The notes beneath the pieces are model-generated. The model was not told where the DNA came from, ran no database searches, and was given only the letters and a program-made list of their open reading frames with translations. A DNA stretch of 64,000 bases from Bimastos eiseni (taxonomy: Eukaryota > Annelida > Clitellata > Crassiclitellata > Lumbricidae), in NCBI GenBank assembly GCA_959347315.1, contig OY365811.1:40738946-40802945 (forward strand), written 5' to 3'. This document shows positions 11,441 to 21,747 of the stretch, in pieces. The position numbers and the translations under genes were made by a program. Positions within the stretch are counted from its first letter, which is position 1. Every line of letters begins with the position of its first letter.

Positions 11441-11589
11441 TAAGTAAGTATATTCTTTATTGAACCAACTGCTTATCCGCACTCTGGTGTACAATACATT
11501 TTAAAGTACAGCATTCTAATTAGACAATTGAAAAATAAAGAGATAGAGAAAGTTACATATCAATGCTGCTTAAATAAATGCTGAATTTC

Positions 11590-11995
11590 TGAAAACTGAA
11601 TAATTTTCATAGATCCAACTTCTATTTTAAGAAGAATTGCATTCATCAATCTAGCTTCCATTTCAGCAAAATTTCTTTCATCGATCCAATTTCTATTTAA
11701 AGAAGAACCATTTTAATACGTCTAGCTTCTAGTGAAGCAGTCACATTTTCATCGATCCAATTTCTATTGAAATAAGAATGTTTTTAATCACTCCAGCTTC
11801 TAGTGATGCAATAACAGTTTCATCGATCCAACTTCTACTTAAAGGAGAATTGTTTTCATTGATCCAGCTTCGATAAAAGCAAAATTTCTTTCATCGATCC
11901 AGCGTCCATTTGAACGTAATTCGTTATGTCAATCCAGTATGAACTTAAGCGCGATTATTTTCATCGATCCCGCACCATTCCAGCAGAATTGTATC
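11590..11995. repeat. Degenerate ~33/66-bp tandem repeat (TTCATCGATCCA)
   Basis: TTCATCGATCCAACTTCTA alternates with TTGATCCAGCTTCTAGTGAA-like units over about 400 bp, with roughly a dozen monomers diverged from one another. It ends immediately before the left arm of the inverted repeat. Confidence 0.7.
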
Positions 11996-12008
11996 TTCAA
12001 TACCGCTC

Positions 12009-12100
12009 CTACATTCATTTTAGACTACATTCATTGTAGACTATATTCAGTGCAGACTACATTCGGTGTAGACTACATCCAGTGTAGTCAGTCAAGCTTG
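12009..12100. repeat. 16-bp tandem repeat at outer palindrome edge
   Basis: Units of the form TGTAGACTACATTCA repeat about five times. TGTAG-A-CTACA is self-complementary. The right-arm counterpart (25963-26093) extends through about three further units beyond the point where the arms stop matching. Confidence 0.8.
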
Positions 12101-12139
12101 CAAGGGATTTAAAGGGTGTATGTTGTGAGAACTATTATA

Positions 12140-12265
12140 TTACACCATCATCATCACCTTTTTATTACCTTATCGTCATCATCATCGTTGTCACCTAATC
12201 ATCATATTATCATCATCATCAGCAGCATCACTTTATCATCATCATCATCATTATTCCACAGTGTT
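12140..12265. repeat. ATC/CATCAT microsatellite (left arm)
   Basis: Imperfect CAT/ATC trinucleotide repeat, mirrored at about 25787-25912. ORFs across it are artefacts. Confidence 0.8.
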
Positions 12266-12274
12266 TCTCACTGG

Positions 12275-12350
12275 TTTGGGTCTGGAGCGCCACTGATGAG
12301 TTCTTTCTTGAAGTAGTGCTATATAAATGTCAGATTACAATTACATTTAT
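12275..12350 (+). repeat. LINE tail module (left arm)
   Basis: GTTTCTCACTGGTTTGGG, then GAGCGCCACTGATGAG and GTGCTATATAAATG is the dispersed tail, mirrored at 25702-25777. Confidence 0.6.
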
Positions 12351-12429
12351 ATGGTTTACATGCACCACTGCTTAATTACGAAGCATCAATAGATAGTACC
12401 AAGCATTAGTTATACATGCAGCGCATTGC

Positions 12430-12770
12430 CTATCGAGTCTCTGTGCTGGTCAGACGCTGCATAGGCCTTGCAGCCCCGTACATGATTGAACTTTGCTCCC
12501 CCAATGTGACTGTTCCACGTCGTGGCTCATTACGCTCTGCTGCAAAAGTGGAATTACTTGTCCCCTAGCGCAGACTGTCATTCGAAATTGTCCTGCTTTC
12601 TCACTGGCTGGCCCGACGACCTGGAACGGCCTTCCAGTGGCACTGCGTCTCACACCAATAGGTCAATCTGCCATATTCCTTTCTGGATTGTTCTGTTTGA
12701 CTGAAGCTGGGCTTGGAGCTCTTCTGAGTAGATGGCCTTGAAGGGGCGTTATATAAAACTGCTGTAATAA
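12430..12770 (+). mobile_element. LINE 3' end with tail (left arm)
   Basis: The plus frame 12493-12741 reads NCPAFSLAGPTTWNGLPVAL, the conserved end of CR1/L2-like LINE ORF2. After the stop comes GAAGGGGCGTTATATAAA and an (ATA)n tail. This directly links the dispersed TATATA tail module to LINE 3' ends. It is mirrored at 25282-25622. Confidence 0.7.
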
Positions 12771-13089
12771 TAATAATAATGTAGAAGGACTTGCTCAAGG
12801 TTCCCACACAGTAACCATCTCGCTAGTTGGTGAGCGTTCTTCACAGTAGGCCTATCTGTCACACTCAATTTATGTAAATAATTAAGTCAGTCTGTAGCCT
12901 TCATTTGCATTTGGCAAACACACAGTGTAGCAACATGTCCTTAACTTTTGATGTGTGTTAAATTTATTGTGTAAGAATTGCAGCAAAGTACACTTTTTTG
13001 CGTGCACACAATTTTTGTTTTACAGTATTGTGTTCAAATAGCAACTAAGTCTTGCTCCAAAATATCTTTCTTACTAAATTCTACGTCCC

Positions 13090-13300
13090 ATCTCTGTCAC
13101 ATCATTGCCTCCTCTCATATCCTCTGACCGGCTTGACTTCTTTGTTCTCCATTCTAGTTTCACAATGGCTAAATCCAGATCTTTTGATTGCACAGGTTCG
13201 TTTTTATGGAATGGACTTTCTTCTTTTCTAAGCTTTATCATCTCGGATGGCATTTCTACCTCTTTTTCTCACCTTAAAACCTTCCTTTTCTCTTGGGATA
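13090..13300 (+). mobile_element. LINE ORF2 C-terminal fragment (left arm)
   Basis: The frame reads RLDFFVLHSSFTMAKSRSFD, an FLWNGLS block, and SFSHLKTFLFSW. This fits the RSFxxxGPxLWNxLP...FKxxLKTxLF ending of LINE polyproteins, diverged but open. It is mirrored at 24752-24962. Confidence 0.55.
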
Positions 13301-13429
13301 CCTCATACCGGGAGCCCTTGCCACAGACTTATGCTGCGAGATGATATATATTGATGATCAAAAAACGATGCCATACAATACAAAGTATATATTTATACAG
13401 AGTTTTGTGCAATGTTTGGCTAATCATAG

Positions 13430-13843
13430 GGAGAAAAAGAAGACGGTGAAGGTGGAGGAGGAGATGCAGCAGAAGAAAATGAAGACGGTGAAGAAGGAGA
13501 TGAAGCAGAAGAAAATGAAGACGGTGAAGAAGGAGATGAAGCAGAAGAAAATGAAGACGGTGAAGGTGGAGGAGGAGATGCAGCAGAAGAAAATGAAGAC
13601 GGTGAAGGTGGAGGAGGAGATGAAGCAGAAGAAAATGAAGACGGTGAAGGTGGAGGAGGAGATGAAGCAGAAGAAAATGAAGACGGTGAAGGTGGAGGAG
13701 GAGATGAAGCAGAAGAAAATGAAGACGGTGAAGAAGGAGATGAAGCAGGAGAAAATGAAGACGGTGAAGGTGAAGATAAAGGAGACGAAGATGAAGATGG
13801 CGACGATGATGGCGATGATGCAGAATCCCATTCCCGCAAGCGG
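13430..13843 (+). CDS. Candidate exon encoding acidic 12/14-residue repeats (left arm)
   Basis: A 138-codon open stretch follows TAG at 13427-13429 (whose AG could serve as acceptor) and ends at CGG before a perfect GTGAGT donor. It reads as repeats EENEDGEGGGGDEA (14) and EENEDGEEGDEA (12), then DEDEDGDDDGDDAESHSRKR. The repeats have no indels that break the frame, and the right-arm copy differs by exactly 114 bp (42+36+36). Because unit lengths are multiples of three, other frames and the minus strand are open too, so coding is not proven. No recognised domain and no linked exon were found. Confidence 0.4.
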
Positions 13844-13963
13844 GTGAGTACAGTATAGATATATCATGTACTTTATTGTTCTGGAATTTTCTCCTGCAAT
13901 TCCCTTCCCATGGGTCTTCCTAAGGTTTGCCTCTCTCCTCTTCAGTCAGTAGGCCCTACTTAA

Positions 13964-14818
13964 CACATTGCCTGCAGGAAAATTTTTTACCCTGGCACGA
14001 CACCATATAAGAAATTATCGGCATTGTGAAGAAGTCACGTAGAACGCTAATTATTGACAAAAATAACGTAAAGACTATGAAACGCAAAGAACTTGTTCAA
14101 CACTCCAACTCTACGGTAATCTGGCTAGAAGTCTGCATGTGAATGGTAATCCTCAAAACATGGAATCTTGCAAATGTAACGACTCTCTTTCCGCTGTACA
14201 CGTGTGTAGCATAGGATGCATCCGCTAGTTGGTGTCTGCTTGTGTGCAGATGGCGGTAGGATGCCCATATTTTGGAACATAATTACTCTGGATTCGCTCC
14301 CAAACACAGTGGCAAATGCAGTTGCCACAGGAGCATCTAACACATCAGGCTGTTATTCGTTGGCTGGGCTATATGCATGTTCATCCCAAGCATTCCAAGG
14401 GGGATCATAGGTCTCTGTTGCTTGACTTTCAATGTCACTTATCGCTTCAATGTCGTCTAATTCCTTATCACTATCGCGATCACTCTTCTCTTTGAAATAT
14501 CATCGTCTGACAAATCAATTTCTTTCAGAACCTTCGAAACTGTCTATCTCAGAACATTGACATACACAGTGACGTAAGACAGGGCATAATATAGCCTATT
14601 ATTTGCAGTAAACCCTAAGAAAATACATCATTATACACCAGATAACATCGCACACCTTAGTAGTAATGAAGACGCGGCAGAGTTTATTGCCTGGACGCTG
14701 ATTAGGCCATTGTATAGATATCTAACGGTCGTATACTTTATGACATATATTTACGGCATACACGCACAGGAACGCTAAAATAATGACGTGTACATGTACG
14801 GCATATGTGTTCAAAGTG
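13964..14818 (-). mobile_element. piggyBac deletion derivative (left arm)
   Basis: An 855-bp element is flanked by TTAA on both sides (13960-13963, 14819-14822). Its ends both read CAC(A/T)TTG after TTAA. On the minus strand an acidic segment (SDRDSDKELDDIEAI) is followed, after a stop, by SGCILCYTRVQRKESRYICK and IPCFEDYH, which is the piggyBac C-terminal Cys-rich domain. The DDD catalytic core is deleted. The family normally has TTAA targets and this Cys/His tail, so the call is sound. The same copy is in the right arm, so it predates the duplication. Confidence 0.8.
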
Positions 14819-15049
14819 TTAAGACAGCTGCTACACTGATAGCTCGCTTTATTCGTTTCTCTCGCATCTCTGCCTTTATGGTTTGTGTTCTGTCATTCTT
14901 GAAATTATTGTAATTTAAACTATTGAAGGGGAAACCATTCATCAAACGAATGAATAATAATGAGTTATGCCGACGGGAATTAGCCCAACCAATTCGGGAA
15001 TTAATGGTATGCATGAGGTTCGAATTCTGTTATGGAAATACCACCGATG

Positions 15050-15225
15050 TCGATATGACGGGTCTTGGTTCTAGTGAATCGGGAAGGAAGAACCCGAGGC
15101 CAAAGTGGGAAACCATTTCTTGGCTCCCTCTCCATACTCGCATACAATTTAAAATTCTCATTCTTATTTTCAAGGATCAGAGGAGTCTTGCCTGCAATAT
15201 CTGGTTGATGTAATATTTTGGCCTT
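15050..15225 (+). mobile_element. LINE ORF2 C-terminal fragment (left arm)
   Basis: The frame reads ISWLPLHTRIQFKILILIFK, close to the LINE consensus HWLPVxxRIxFKILxLxYK of CR1/L2/Rex elements. It is mirrored at 22941-23116. Confidence 0.6.
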
Positions 15226-15844
15226 GTTCAGCTTCCTCAAATCTCATTAGTATATGCACGATCAAGAAGTCAATGACAATAAAAGATAAAGAATATTCAT
15301 GCAATGTTCGTGGTTATCCTGCCATCACATCACTCTGTCTATAACTGCTATTCACTCTCTCTGTCTGACTCGGTCTGTCCTCTCAATCTCGTAACTTCAA
15401 ATTAACTTCCCTATCTGAAGCGACCACTTTCATAAGAAAGGGTAGTTTGCATGTTGGACTGTGCACATTGATATGAAGCCATTCACGCAATTTATCAAAT
15501 GTTAATCCACATGCATCTGAACATTCCTGTGATAAGAAATGTTAAATACCTATAACGTCTTCACCATTTGCTTGTCTTATCCAGAAGTCAAAATCCAAGA
15601 AAAGTACGAAGAAATTGAACACTAAAGGGACGAACAAAAAGTTAGTATGTTACCAAACCTGATAAATGTTTTGATTAGAAGCATTGCTGAGAGATAACAT
15701 AAGGGCGAAATATTTTTTCAATCATGTGGTCTATAGAGCTATGCTTCCCAATTTATTTTGCCGACAACACCTTTCTTATCTGAAATTATTCTGGTTTTGT
15801 TTTGATAAACCCATAAAGGTCTGCCAAGAAGAGGATCAGAGGTG

Positions 15845-16610
15845 ATATGCATGGGCTTAGAATAGCCTATTCGCAGAATAAGGCTTACACATTAAGTAAC
15901 TATTCTTCGAATAGGCCGTGACCGTCGTTGCCATGCATGAGCGAGGAGTAAGCCACGGAATAGTTGTACCTGACATAGGACCTGCGAGACTTCGCAAGAC
16001 TAGGCTTTACGCATGCGCAAAGATATTTATAGCTCTTAGTTCAAATTGCAATGGCTAAGATACAAAGTCCTAAATCACAGTTTGTGGAAATCAACCAAAT
16101 TAATTAATTGTGCCCACATGATAAAATACAAAGAGTTCATTATCTTAATGTTAGAGCACACAAGACAAAATTTTTGTAAAAAATTTTGAAATTGATTATT
16201 ACTGTATGGCCGACGGCAAGGAACCTATACTCGGCAATCACATGCCACATCGTCAGCAACTTCGTCCCGAATTAAGCTTGATAGCAATTTGCCATGACGA
16301 AAATGGAAGGCATAATAAAATGTATTATCTTCCTTAGAACTAGTAGTAGAGGATTGCAACGATCTAGGATCATCTAAAGGCATCATAAACTTCGTCGAAT
16401 GCGATGAATCATAGCAATGGTCGCCATTTTTATTAGAGCCCTATTCAGGAATAGCGGACTTACACCTAGGGTTGACAAGGAGTAAATTTATGTCTAGAGT
16501 AACGCACAAATCCAGCCTCATGGATAGCAGTTTATCGTGCTACTCCAGCGGAGGCCAGTTTTATGTCAGAGGTAAGAGTTACACCCTCATTATTCTAAGC
16601 CCATGCATAT
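15845..16610. mobile_element. TIR element, 20-bp perfect terminal inverted repeats
   Basis: ATATGCATGGGCTTAGAATA at 15845-15864 is exactly inverted at 16591-16610. The 766-bp element has no long ORF and is therefore non-autonomous. The outermost ATGCAT is itself a palindrome and may represent the target site. The left-arm homology ends at 16418, inside this element; the right arm holds only 21748-22321. Confidence 0.8.
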
Positions 16611-16848
16611 GGCTCCAGAGGGGCAAATGCCCAGGGGCCCAGTGATCTTTTAAGGACCAAAGCTGGGCCCAGCTTTAATTTTCTTATGGTGCCTAAACTT
16701 CCATAAAGATAGTTTAAAGGCCCATGACTGTCCAGCTGGAGTCCGGATTTCTGCGAATGCCCAGCCCTGGGGCCCGGAAATTCTGTGGGATAGAACCAAT
16801 ACAATGAAGTATATATTAATACCACTTGTTGGCAATGTAAATTTTAGA

Positions 16849-16872
16849 TTTGCCTTGCGATACTATAATGCC
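16849..16872 (+). CDS. Possible upstream piece of the ADP-ribosyltransferase exon
   Basis: Removing the hAT element and one target copy leaves a reading frame that runs across the insertion point into the enzyme at 20154. Upstream it stays open about nine codons to AATTTTAG, a possible splice acceptor at 16841-16848. The evidence is short, so this is an inference only. Confidence 0.3.
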
Positions 16873-19800
16873 CAGGCCCGGTCCGAGGCGAAGTAGGCGG
16901 CTGCCTACGGCGGCAAATTAAGGGGGCGGCACTTTTAAGATATGCAATAAAATCTGCCCAGGAAAATAATGTACAGTATTCATATTTAATAATATTTTTA
17001 CTGCACTTTGTCTTTTTGGAATTGGTTAACAGAAAATATATAATTTTCGGAATTTATTTTCCAATTCTTTTCGTCGCATGAAGTATTGTTGATAACACTG
17101 AATTTAGCTCGGCATAGAGTAGCCCTACAGTAAAACGTACGTCATATGTTCAAAACGTCATAGCGTCGTCAATTTCCGGCTTCTGTTTATCAGTATAAAT
17201 CAAAGCTAATTTAGTACATTTCATTCACTTGTTTTATTTCTTTTAAAAATTTCATAACTTTAACCCAAATGGCGGATCCAAAACGTAGTGGAAGAAAGAG
17301 ACGATTGTCTGGGTCAGAATATAAAAAAATAAGGCTCATACGTGAATCGGCTGCAGCTAAACAGAAAGACGCCATCCTCAAGTTTACTGAACCTAAACTT
17401 CTGGCATCTACTGAGGCGCCTAATGACAACGAAGACTCCTCATCCGACCACGAAGAACAAAATCTAACTGAGGAATTCAAATTCGGCACAGAGGAGCAAA
17501 ATGAATACAGCGATAATGAAGGTAAATTTAACAATGATAAAATACAATGTAGCGTAAGCGTTATCAACTGCGTCGACTGTTTAAGTGATAAGCCTACAGG
17601 AAGGCCTACATGCACATACAAAGATGTACAAAATGTAAATGCTGAGGATGCAGGCGTTGCTGATAAAGGGAACGCTATGGTCGTTGAAGACGATCATTTC
17701 AACAACATGAATGACATGGTTTCCACAGATCCATCTCACTGGCCTGCAATAAATGACAGATCGCGAGTCTGGTTGGTGCAATGTGGTCCCTACCAACATA
17801 ATGTGACTGCGTTTCCCTTAGACAAAGAAGGTAGAAAATTTTCGTCATTTCATTTCAATCGCCGAATGTCAAACGGCGAACAAGTTAGGCGATCTTGGTT
17901 GATTTACTCCAATGTACGTGATGCTGTGTATTGCTTTTGTTGCAAATTGTTTTGTGCAAATAAGTTCTCTCTCTCGTCTAATGAAGGCTGTCGAGACTGG
18001 AAAAATATGTCTCTTATTATTAAAAGACATGAAACCTCAACATCCCACATCAATTCTTATCAAGACTGGAAAGAGCTGGAATTGAGAATTAAGGGTGGGA
18101 CAACAGTTGATGACATTAATCAGAAAATGATTCAATCTGAGACGCAACATTGGAAACAGGTTATTGAAAGAATCATCACGTTGATTAAGACCCTGGCTGG
18201 GCAAAACCTAGCCTTAAGAGGGACTTGCGAAAAACTGCATGAGGCGAATAAGGGAAATTTCCTAGCATTTATAGAATTTTTGGGAAATTATGACCCTGTT
18301 ATGAAAGAACATATTCGACGAATAACGTCAACGGAAATTCACAACAACTACCTCGGAAAACACATACAGAATGAAATCATACAACTTCTGAGCGACAAAA
18401 TCAAGCGTCATATACTAACAGAGTTAAAACGGGCAAAGTATTATTCGATTATTCTTGATTGTACCCCAGATATTAGCCATAAAGAGCAGATGACAGTGAT
18501 TTTTAGATTTGTCTCAACATCTAAATCAGTTGAGGTTACAGTTGCTGAACACTTCGTGGATTTTCTTGAATTGAATAGCACCACTGGTGCAAATATGACG
18601 GAAGTTCTGTTCAAGATGCTGCAAGAACTAGATGTGAATATTGATGATATGAGAGGGCAATGCTACGACAATGGGGCGAATATGTGTGGTCAGCACAATG
18701 GTGTCCAAGCCAAAGTTCGTGAGAAAAATCGCCGTGCATTTTTCGTACCATGTAGTGCTCATTCGCTCAACCTAGTTTTGAACGATGCAGCAAATTGCTG
18801 CCTGGACGCTGTTGCTTTCTTTGACTTAATTCAGTGCATTTACGTCTATTTCTCCGCATCAACTCACCGCTGGGACACACTGGTAAAGCACACGAGCGAC
18901 TTCACTGTAAAGCCGCTAAGTGCCACTCGCTGGGAAAGTAGGGTGGATGCTGTGCGAGCAATTCGGTTTCAAATTGGAGAAGTTTACGATGCACTGCTAG
19001 CAATAGCCCAAGACAACACCTTGACCAGTGCATCTGGGGTCAAAAGCCGTTCAGAAGCCAAAGCAATAGCTTCTAAAATGGTTAATTTCAAATTTGTTTG
19101 TTCTCTGGTGGTTTGGTATGATATTCTATTTGAAATTAACGTTTGCAGTAAGTGTTTTCAATCAGCGACATTCAATTTGCCTTCGGCACTTAAACAGTTA
19201 GAGAGTACCAAACTTTTCCTTCAAGAATATCGATCTGACACGGGATTTGCAGCAGCGCTTGAAAAAGCCAAGGAATTGGCGACTGAACTTGAAATTGACG
19301 GATTGTTTCCTAGAGAAGAACCTGTGCGTATTCGAAGGAAAAGTAAACAATTTCAGTATGAATCTCGTGATGATCCTATAATGGCCCCGGAGCATAACTT
19401 CAAGGTCAATTTTTTCAATCAAATAGTGGATACTGCATTGCAGGCAATAAATGAACGATTTATACAATTGTCAGAACATAATCAGCTATTTGGTTTCCTT
19501 TACAATATTGGTTTATTGAATCTGCAGACTGGGGATTTACTCAAGCAATGCAAGGAACTGCAATTGGCACTTACGTCCTGTGATGGCCAATCAGATGTAA
19601 ATGCCATTGAACTCTGTGAAGAAATAATAGCCTTAAGAAGACGCCTTAACATTGAAAGTTGTGATCCACGCAGTGTGCTTGAACATCTATGCAAATGCGA
19701 TGTTGTTGAATCATTCCCAAATCTCTATGTTGCGCTTCGAATACTTCTAACGTTGCCTATAACAGTTGCCAGCGCTGAACGAAGCTTTTCAAAGTTAAAA

Positions 19801-20145
19801 CTCATAAAAACATATCTGAGATCAGATGTCGCAGGCTCGCTTAGTTGGTCTGGCCACAATTTCGATCGAAAAGGAAATTGCAGATCAAATTAATATGGAA
19901 GAGGTCATTCAAGAGTTTGCCGCATTGAAAGCCAGAAAAGTGAATTTCTCATAAATAAATTACCACGGTAAATATATATTGATTATAATGCTAAATATTG
20001 CAACTTTGTCAATCGTTAATAACATTAGTATAGTACTTTGAAACACATTATTAGTATTACACCTGTTTGTGTTACTGTCACAAATTGTGTGGGGCGGCAA
20101 AATTACATGTCGCCTACGTTAACAAAAACCGTTGGACCGGCCCTG
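16873..20145 (+). mobile_element. hAT transposon with perfect 8-bp target duplication
   Basis: The element starts CAGGCCCGGTCC and ends GGACCGGCCCTG, imperfect inverted termini that also share GTAGGCG about 20 bp inside. It is flanked by ATAATGCC at 16865-16872 and 20146-20153. Length is 3,273 bp with one transposase ORF. An exact 8-bp duplication and CAGG ends are hallmarks of hAT elements and suggest a fairly recent insertion. It exists once, in the palindrome spacer. Confidence 0.93.
17269..19954 (+). pseudogene. hAT transposase, zf-TTF/DUF4371 type (ZMYM1-like), C-terminal frameshift
   Basis: The ORF begins at ATGGCGGATCC (17269) and is open for 874 codons to 19893. Residues ~1-165 are charged and low in conservation. 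About 165-270 form a TTF-type zinc finger (WLIYSNVRDAVYCFCCKLFC, HETSTSHINS). About 275-560 form the DUF4371/RNase H-like region, with catalytic-type Asp near 397 (SIILDCTPDISHKEQ) and 467 (CYDNGANM). The hAT dimerisation motif ASAERSFSKLKLIKTYLRS is at ~828-846. At about 19825 the frame breaks: the family continuation (MSQARLVGLATISIEKEI, then a stop at 19952) is in another frame, one base extra or two missing. This removes part of the dimerisation segment, so the copy is probably inactive unless it is a sequence error. Confidence 0.9.
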
Positions 20146-20153
20146 ATAATGCC

Positions 20154-20806
20154 AGCGATATGTTCTCAACTTTAAAAACATGGCATGAGCAAGTTAAAGT
20201 TCACGATCCACTCTCCGAGCTACGAGAAGAGTCAACAAAAAAGCCCAGTTCAACTATGTTGGAGTGCTTTGAACGAGCTAGACTTGGCTGGACACCTTAT
20301 AACACCACCCCATTCCTTGCAATTGATGAATGGGTTGCCATTCGGATGTATTCTGACGACAGTGGAAAAGATGCGTTTTTCTAGAATACAACAAAGCCTT
20401 TGCTGAAAAACAGTTTGATCCATATAAACATTTCACCACCACGTTCATATCGGGACTACAAAAGCTATCGTTGTATAACAGACTCAGAAGGGGAACAAGA
20501 GTTTTCCGAGGCCTGTCAGGCGTTTTTTCACAGCCAACAGATGGCAAACTGAATTGGCGTACATTTACATCGACATCACTGAAGCGAGACGTGGCGCTTG
20601 CCTTCGCTGGCAAGGATGGAACTCTCTTGGAGTTTGAGTTGATGGAAAACTCGCAGGCTGCTGCCATTGGAACGATATCTGTATTTCGGGAAGGAGAAGT
20701 GATTTTGAGCCCCTTTGAAACATTTCAATTTTTGGGCAGAGAAGACAACACTCTTAAGTTTAGAACTTCAAAACAACAAGACTATATACAGGATGACAAC
20801 TGGTAA
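20154..20806 (+). pseudogene. Mono-ADP-ribosyltransferase (ART family, R-S-E type), frame-broken
   Basis: Enzymes of this family transfer ADP-ribose from NAD+, usually to arginine. Two frames together cover the fold: the first part to 20383 (AIDEWVAIRMYSDDSGKDA) and the second from 20384 to 20806 (YNKAFAEKQFDPYKHF onward). The R-S-E signature is visible: Arg in RVFRGLSG, STS in FTSTSLKRD, and Glu-x-Glu in FREGEVILSPFETF. The switch occurs at a five-T run (20376-20380), one base too long. About 200 residues are visible. No signal peptide or GPI-type tail is seen after DDNW. The 5' side is interrupted by the hAT element. It may be a broken gene, or an intact gene with a homopolymer error. Confidence 0.8.
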
Positions 20807-21060
20807 TTATGATTTTGCATCTAATTAATATCAGAAGTTGCTGAGTGCTTAAAACCAATCACCTACATGTAATTAGAAAATGTGTAGCTTCTTTTGAGAT
20901 CATGTGTGTGATATTTGTTGTTATAGTTCCAAATTTGCATACACTCATACATGGATACATTCACATGTGCATGAATACCATACATACATACATAAATAAA
21001 TACATACACAAATCAACCAATACACATACATTACCATAGCCGTGTGAATATATCCATGTA

Positions 21061-21297
21061 TGTGTGGCACAGTGGCTGATTGATTAAAGCGGTCGGCCCG
21101 TAGTGCTCAGTGTGTGCTGAGTGAGCGAGTTTGACCCTCGTCCGAGTAGTCGGTCGCTGTGTAGAGACCTTGAGCAAGTCTTTTGCACACATTTGCTCTG
21201 CAGTACAACTGCAATTGCGCTGTCGAGGCATGTGCACTTCTGAGCAAAAGATGTTGGAAGAAGGGCGGTATTAAATTTAAGAATAAATAAATAAATA
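21061..21297 (+). mobile_element. tRNA-derived SINE with (AAAT)n tail
   Basis: An A-box-like TGGCACAGTGG at about 21065 and a B-box-like GAGTTTGACCCTC at about 21127 mark a tRNA-like head. It is followed by GACCTTGAGCAAG, a core also seen in several animal SINE families, then a unique part, GGGCGGTATTAAATTTAAG, and an AATAAATAAATAAATA tail. It is the most complete copy in the window. Confidence 0.7.
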
Positions 21298-21747
21298 GCC
21301 AACCATTTTATTTACTGCCTTAAGGACATGATTTATTGAATAAAGTAGACTCCACATTTGGCAAAAGTGCAGCCAAATTGACATCTAACTCATCATTTTG
21401 GACTAACATGAAGCCTTTCAGCCCATATGGGGCAAGTTCGCTTGGTATATACAGTTACAAACATTTGGCCACAACAGTATTGATGCTGTGTCCAGATGCT
21501 GCTTTGAAGCATCTGCTCTTATCTCGTGTTGTTTATGCATTCATTGATTTTGATTTAGGTTCCAGGAAGTGGCAATTCCAACGGTCCAGGTCAAGGGCGT
21601 GGCAAGTGTTCAAAAGGTGACAATTCTATGAGGGTTTTTAGCTGTACTCTTTGATTTCTTCTCAATTGGCTTTTAAAGCTCACTAATCAGTGTGGTTAAG
21701 TTAAGTAAGCTGTCCGACTGACTAATGAGACTACGTACATAAAGTTA

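Larger units (their letters stand above)
12009..16418 (+). repeat. Left arm of giant inverted repeat
   Basis: The 4,410-bp arm is mirrored at 21748-26043. Coordinates sum to 38052 for the outer part and 38166 for the inner part, so the only net length change (114 bp) lies in the acidic minisatellite at about 13430-13843. By eye only a handful of substitutions separate the arms (for example near 12472, 13341, 14574 and 16205). In order it contains a 16-bp repeat patch, an ATC repeat, LINE 3' ends, the acidic exon, a piggyBac derivative, another LINE end, and most of a TIR element. Confidence 0.97.
16419..21747. other. Spacer between palindrome arms
   Basis: The 5,329-bp single-copy spacer contains the rest of the TIR element, a GC-rich stretch 16611-16800 with GGGGCCC-type blocks like transposon ends, the ADP-ribosyltransferase-like gene, the complete hAT element and a tRNA-derived SINE. 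The last 450 bp (21300-21747) have a possible exon at 21560-21618 (CAG...AAG before GTGACA), which I cannot assign. Confidence 0.8.

Noticed and set aside
11590..11995. CRISPR-like array of ATCGATCCA repeats
   Set aside because: Units are strongly diverged, with no constant spacers, and the DNA is animal. It is a degenerate tandem repeat.
13420..13867. Ser/Pro-rich and Phe/Ile-rich minus-strand ORFs over the acidic repeat
   Set aside because: They are antisense shadows of trinucleotide-periodic repeats. The acidic plus frame is preferred because it meets a good donor site.
21560..21618. Possible exon ending AAG before GTGACA in the spacer
   Set aside because: The short frame has no homology I recognise and no partner exon. 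It is only mentioned in the spacer entry.
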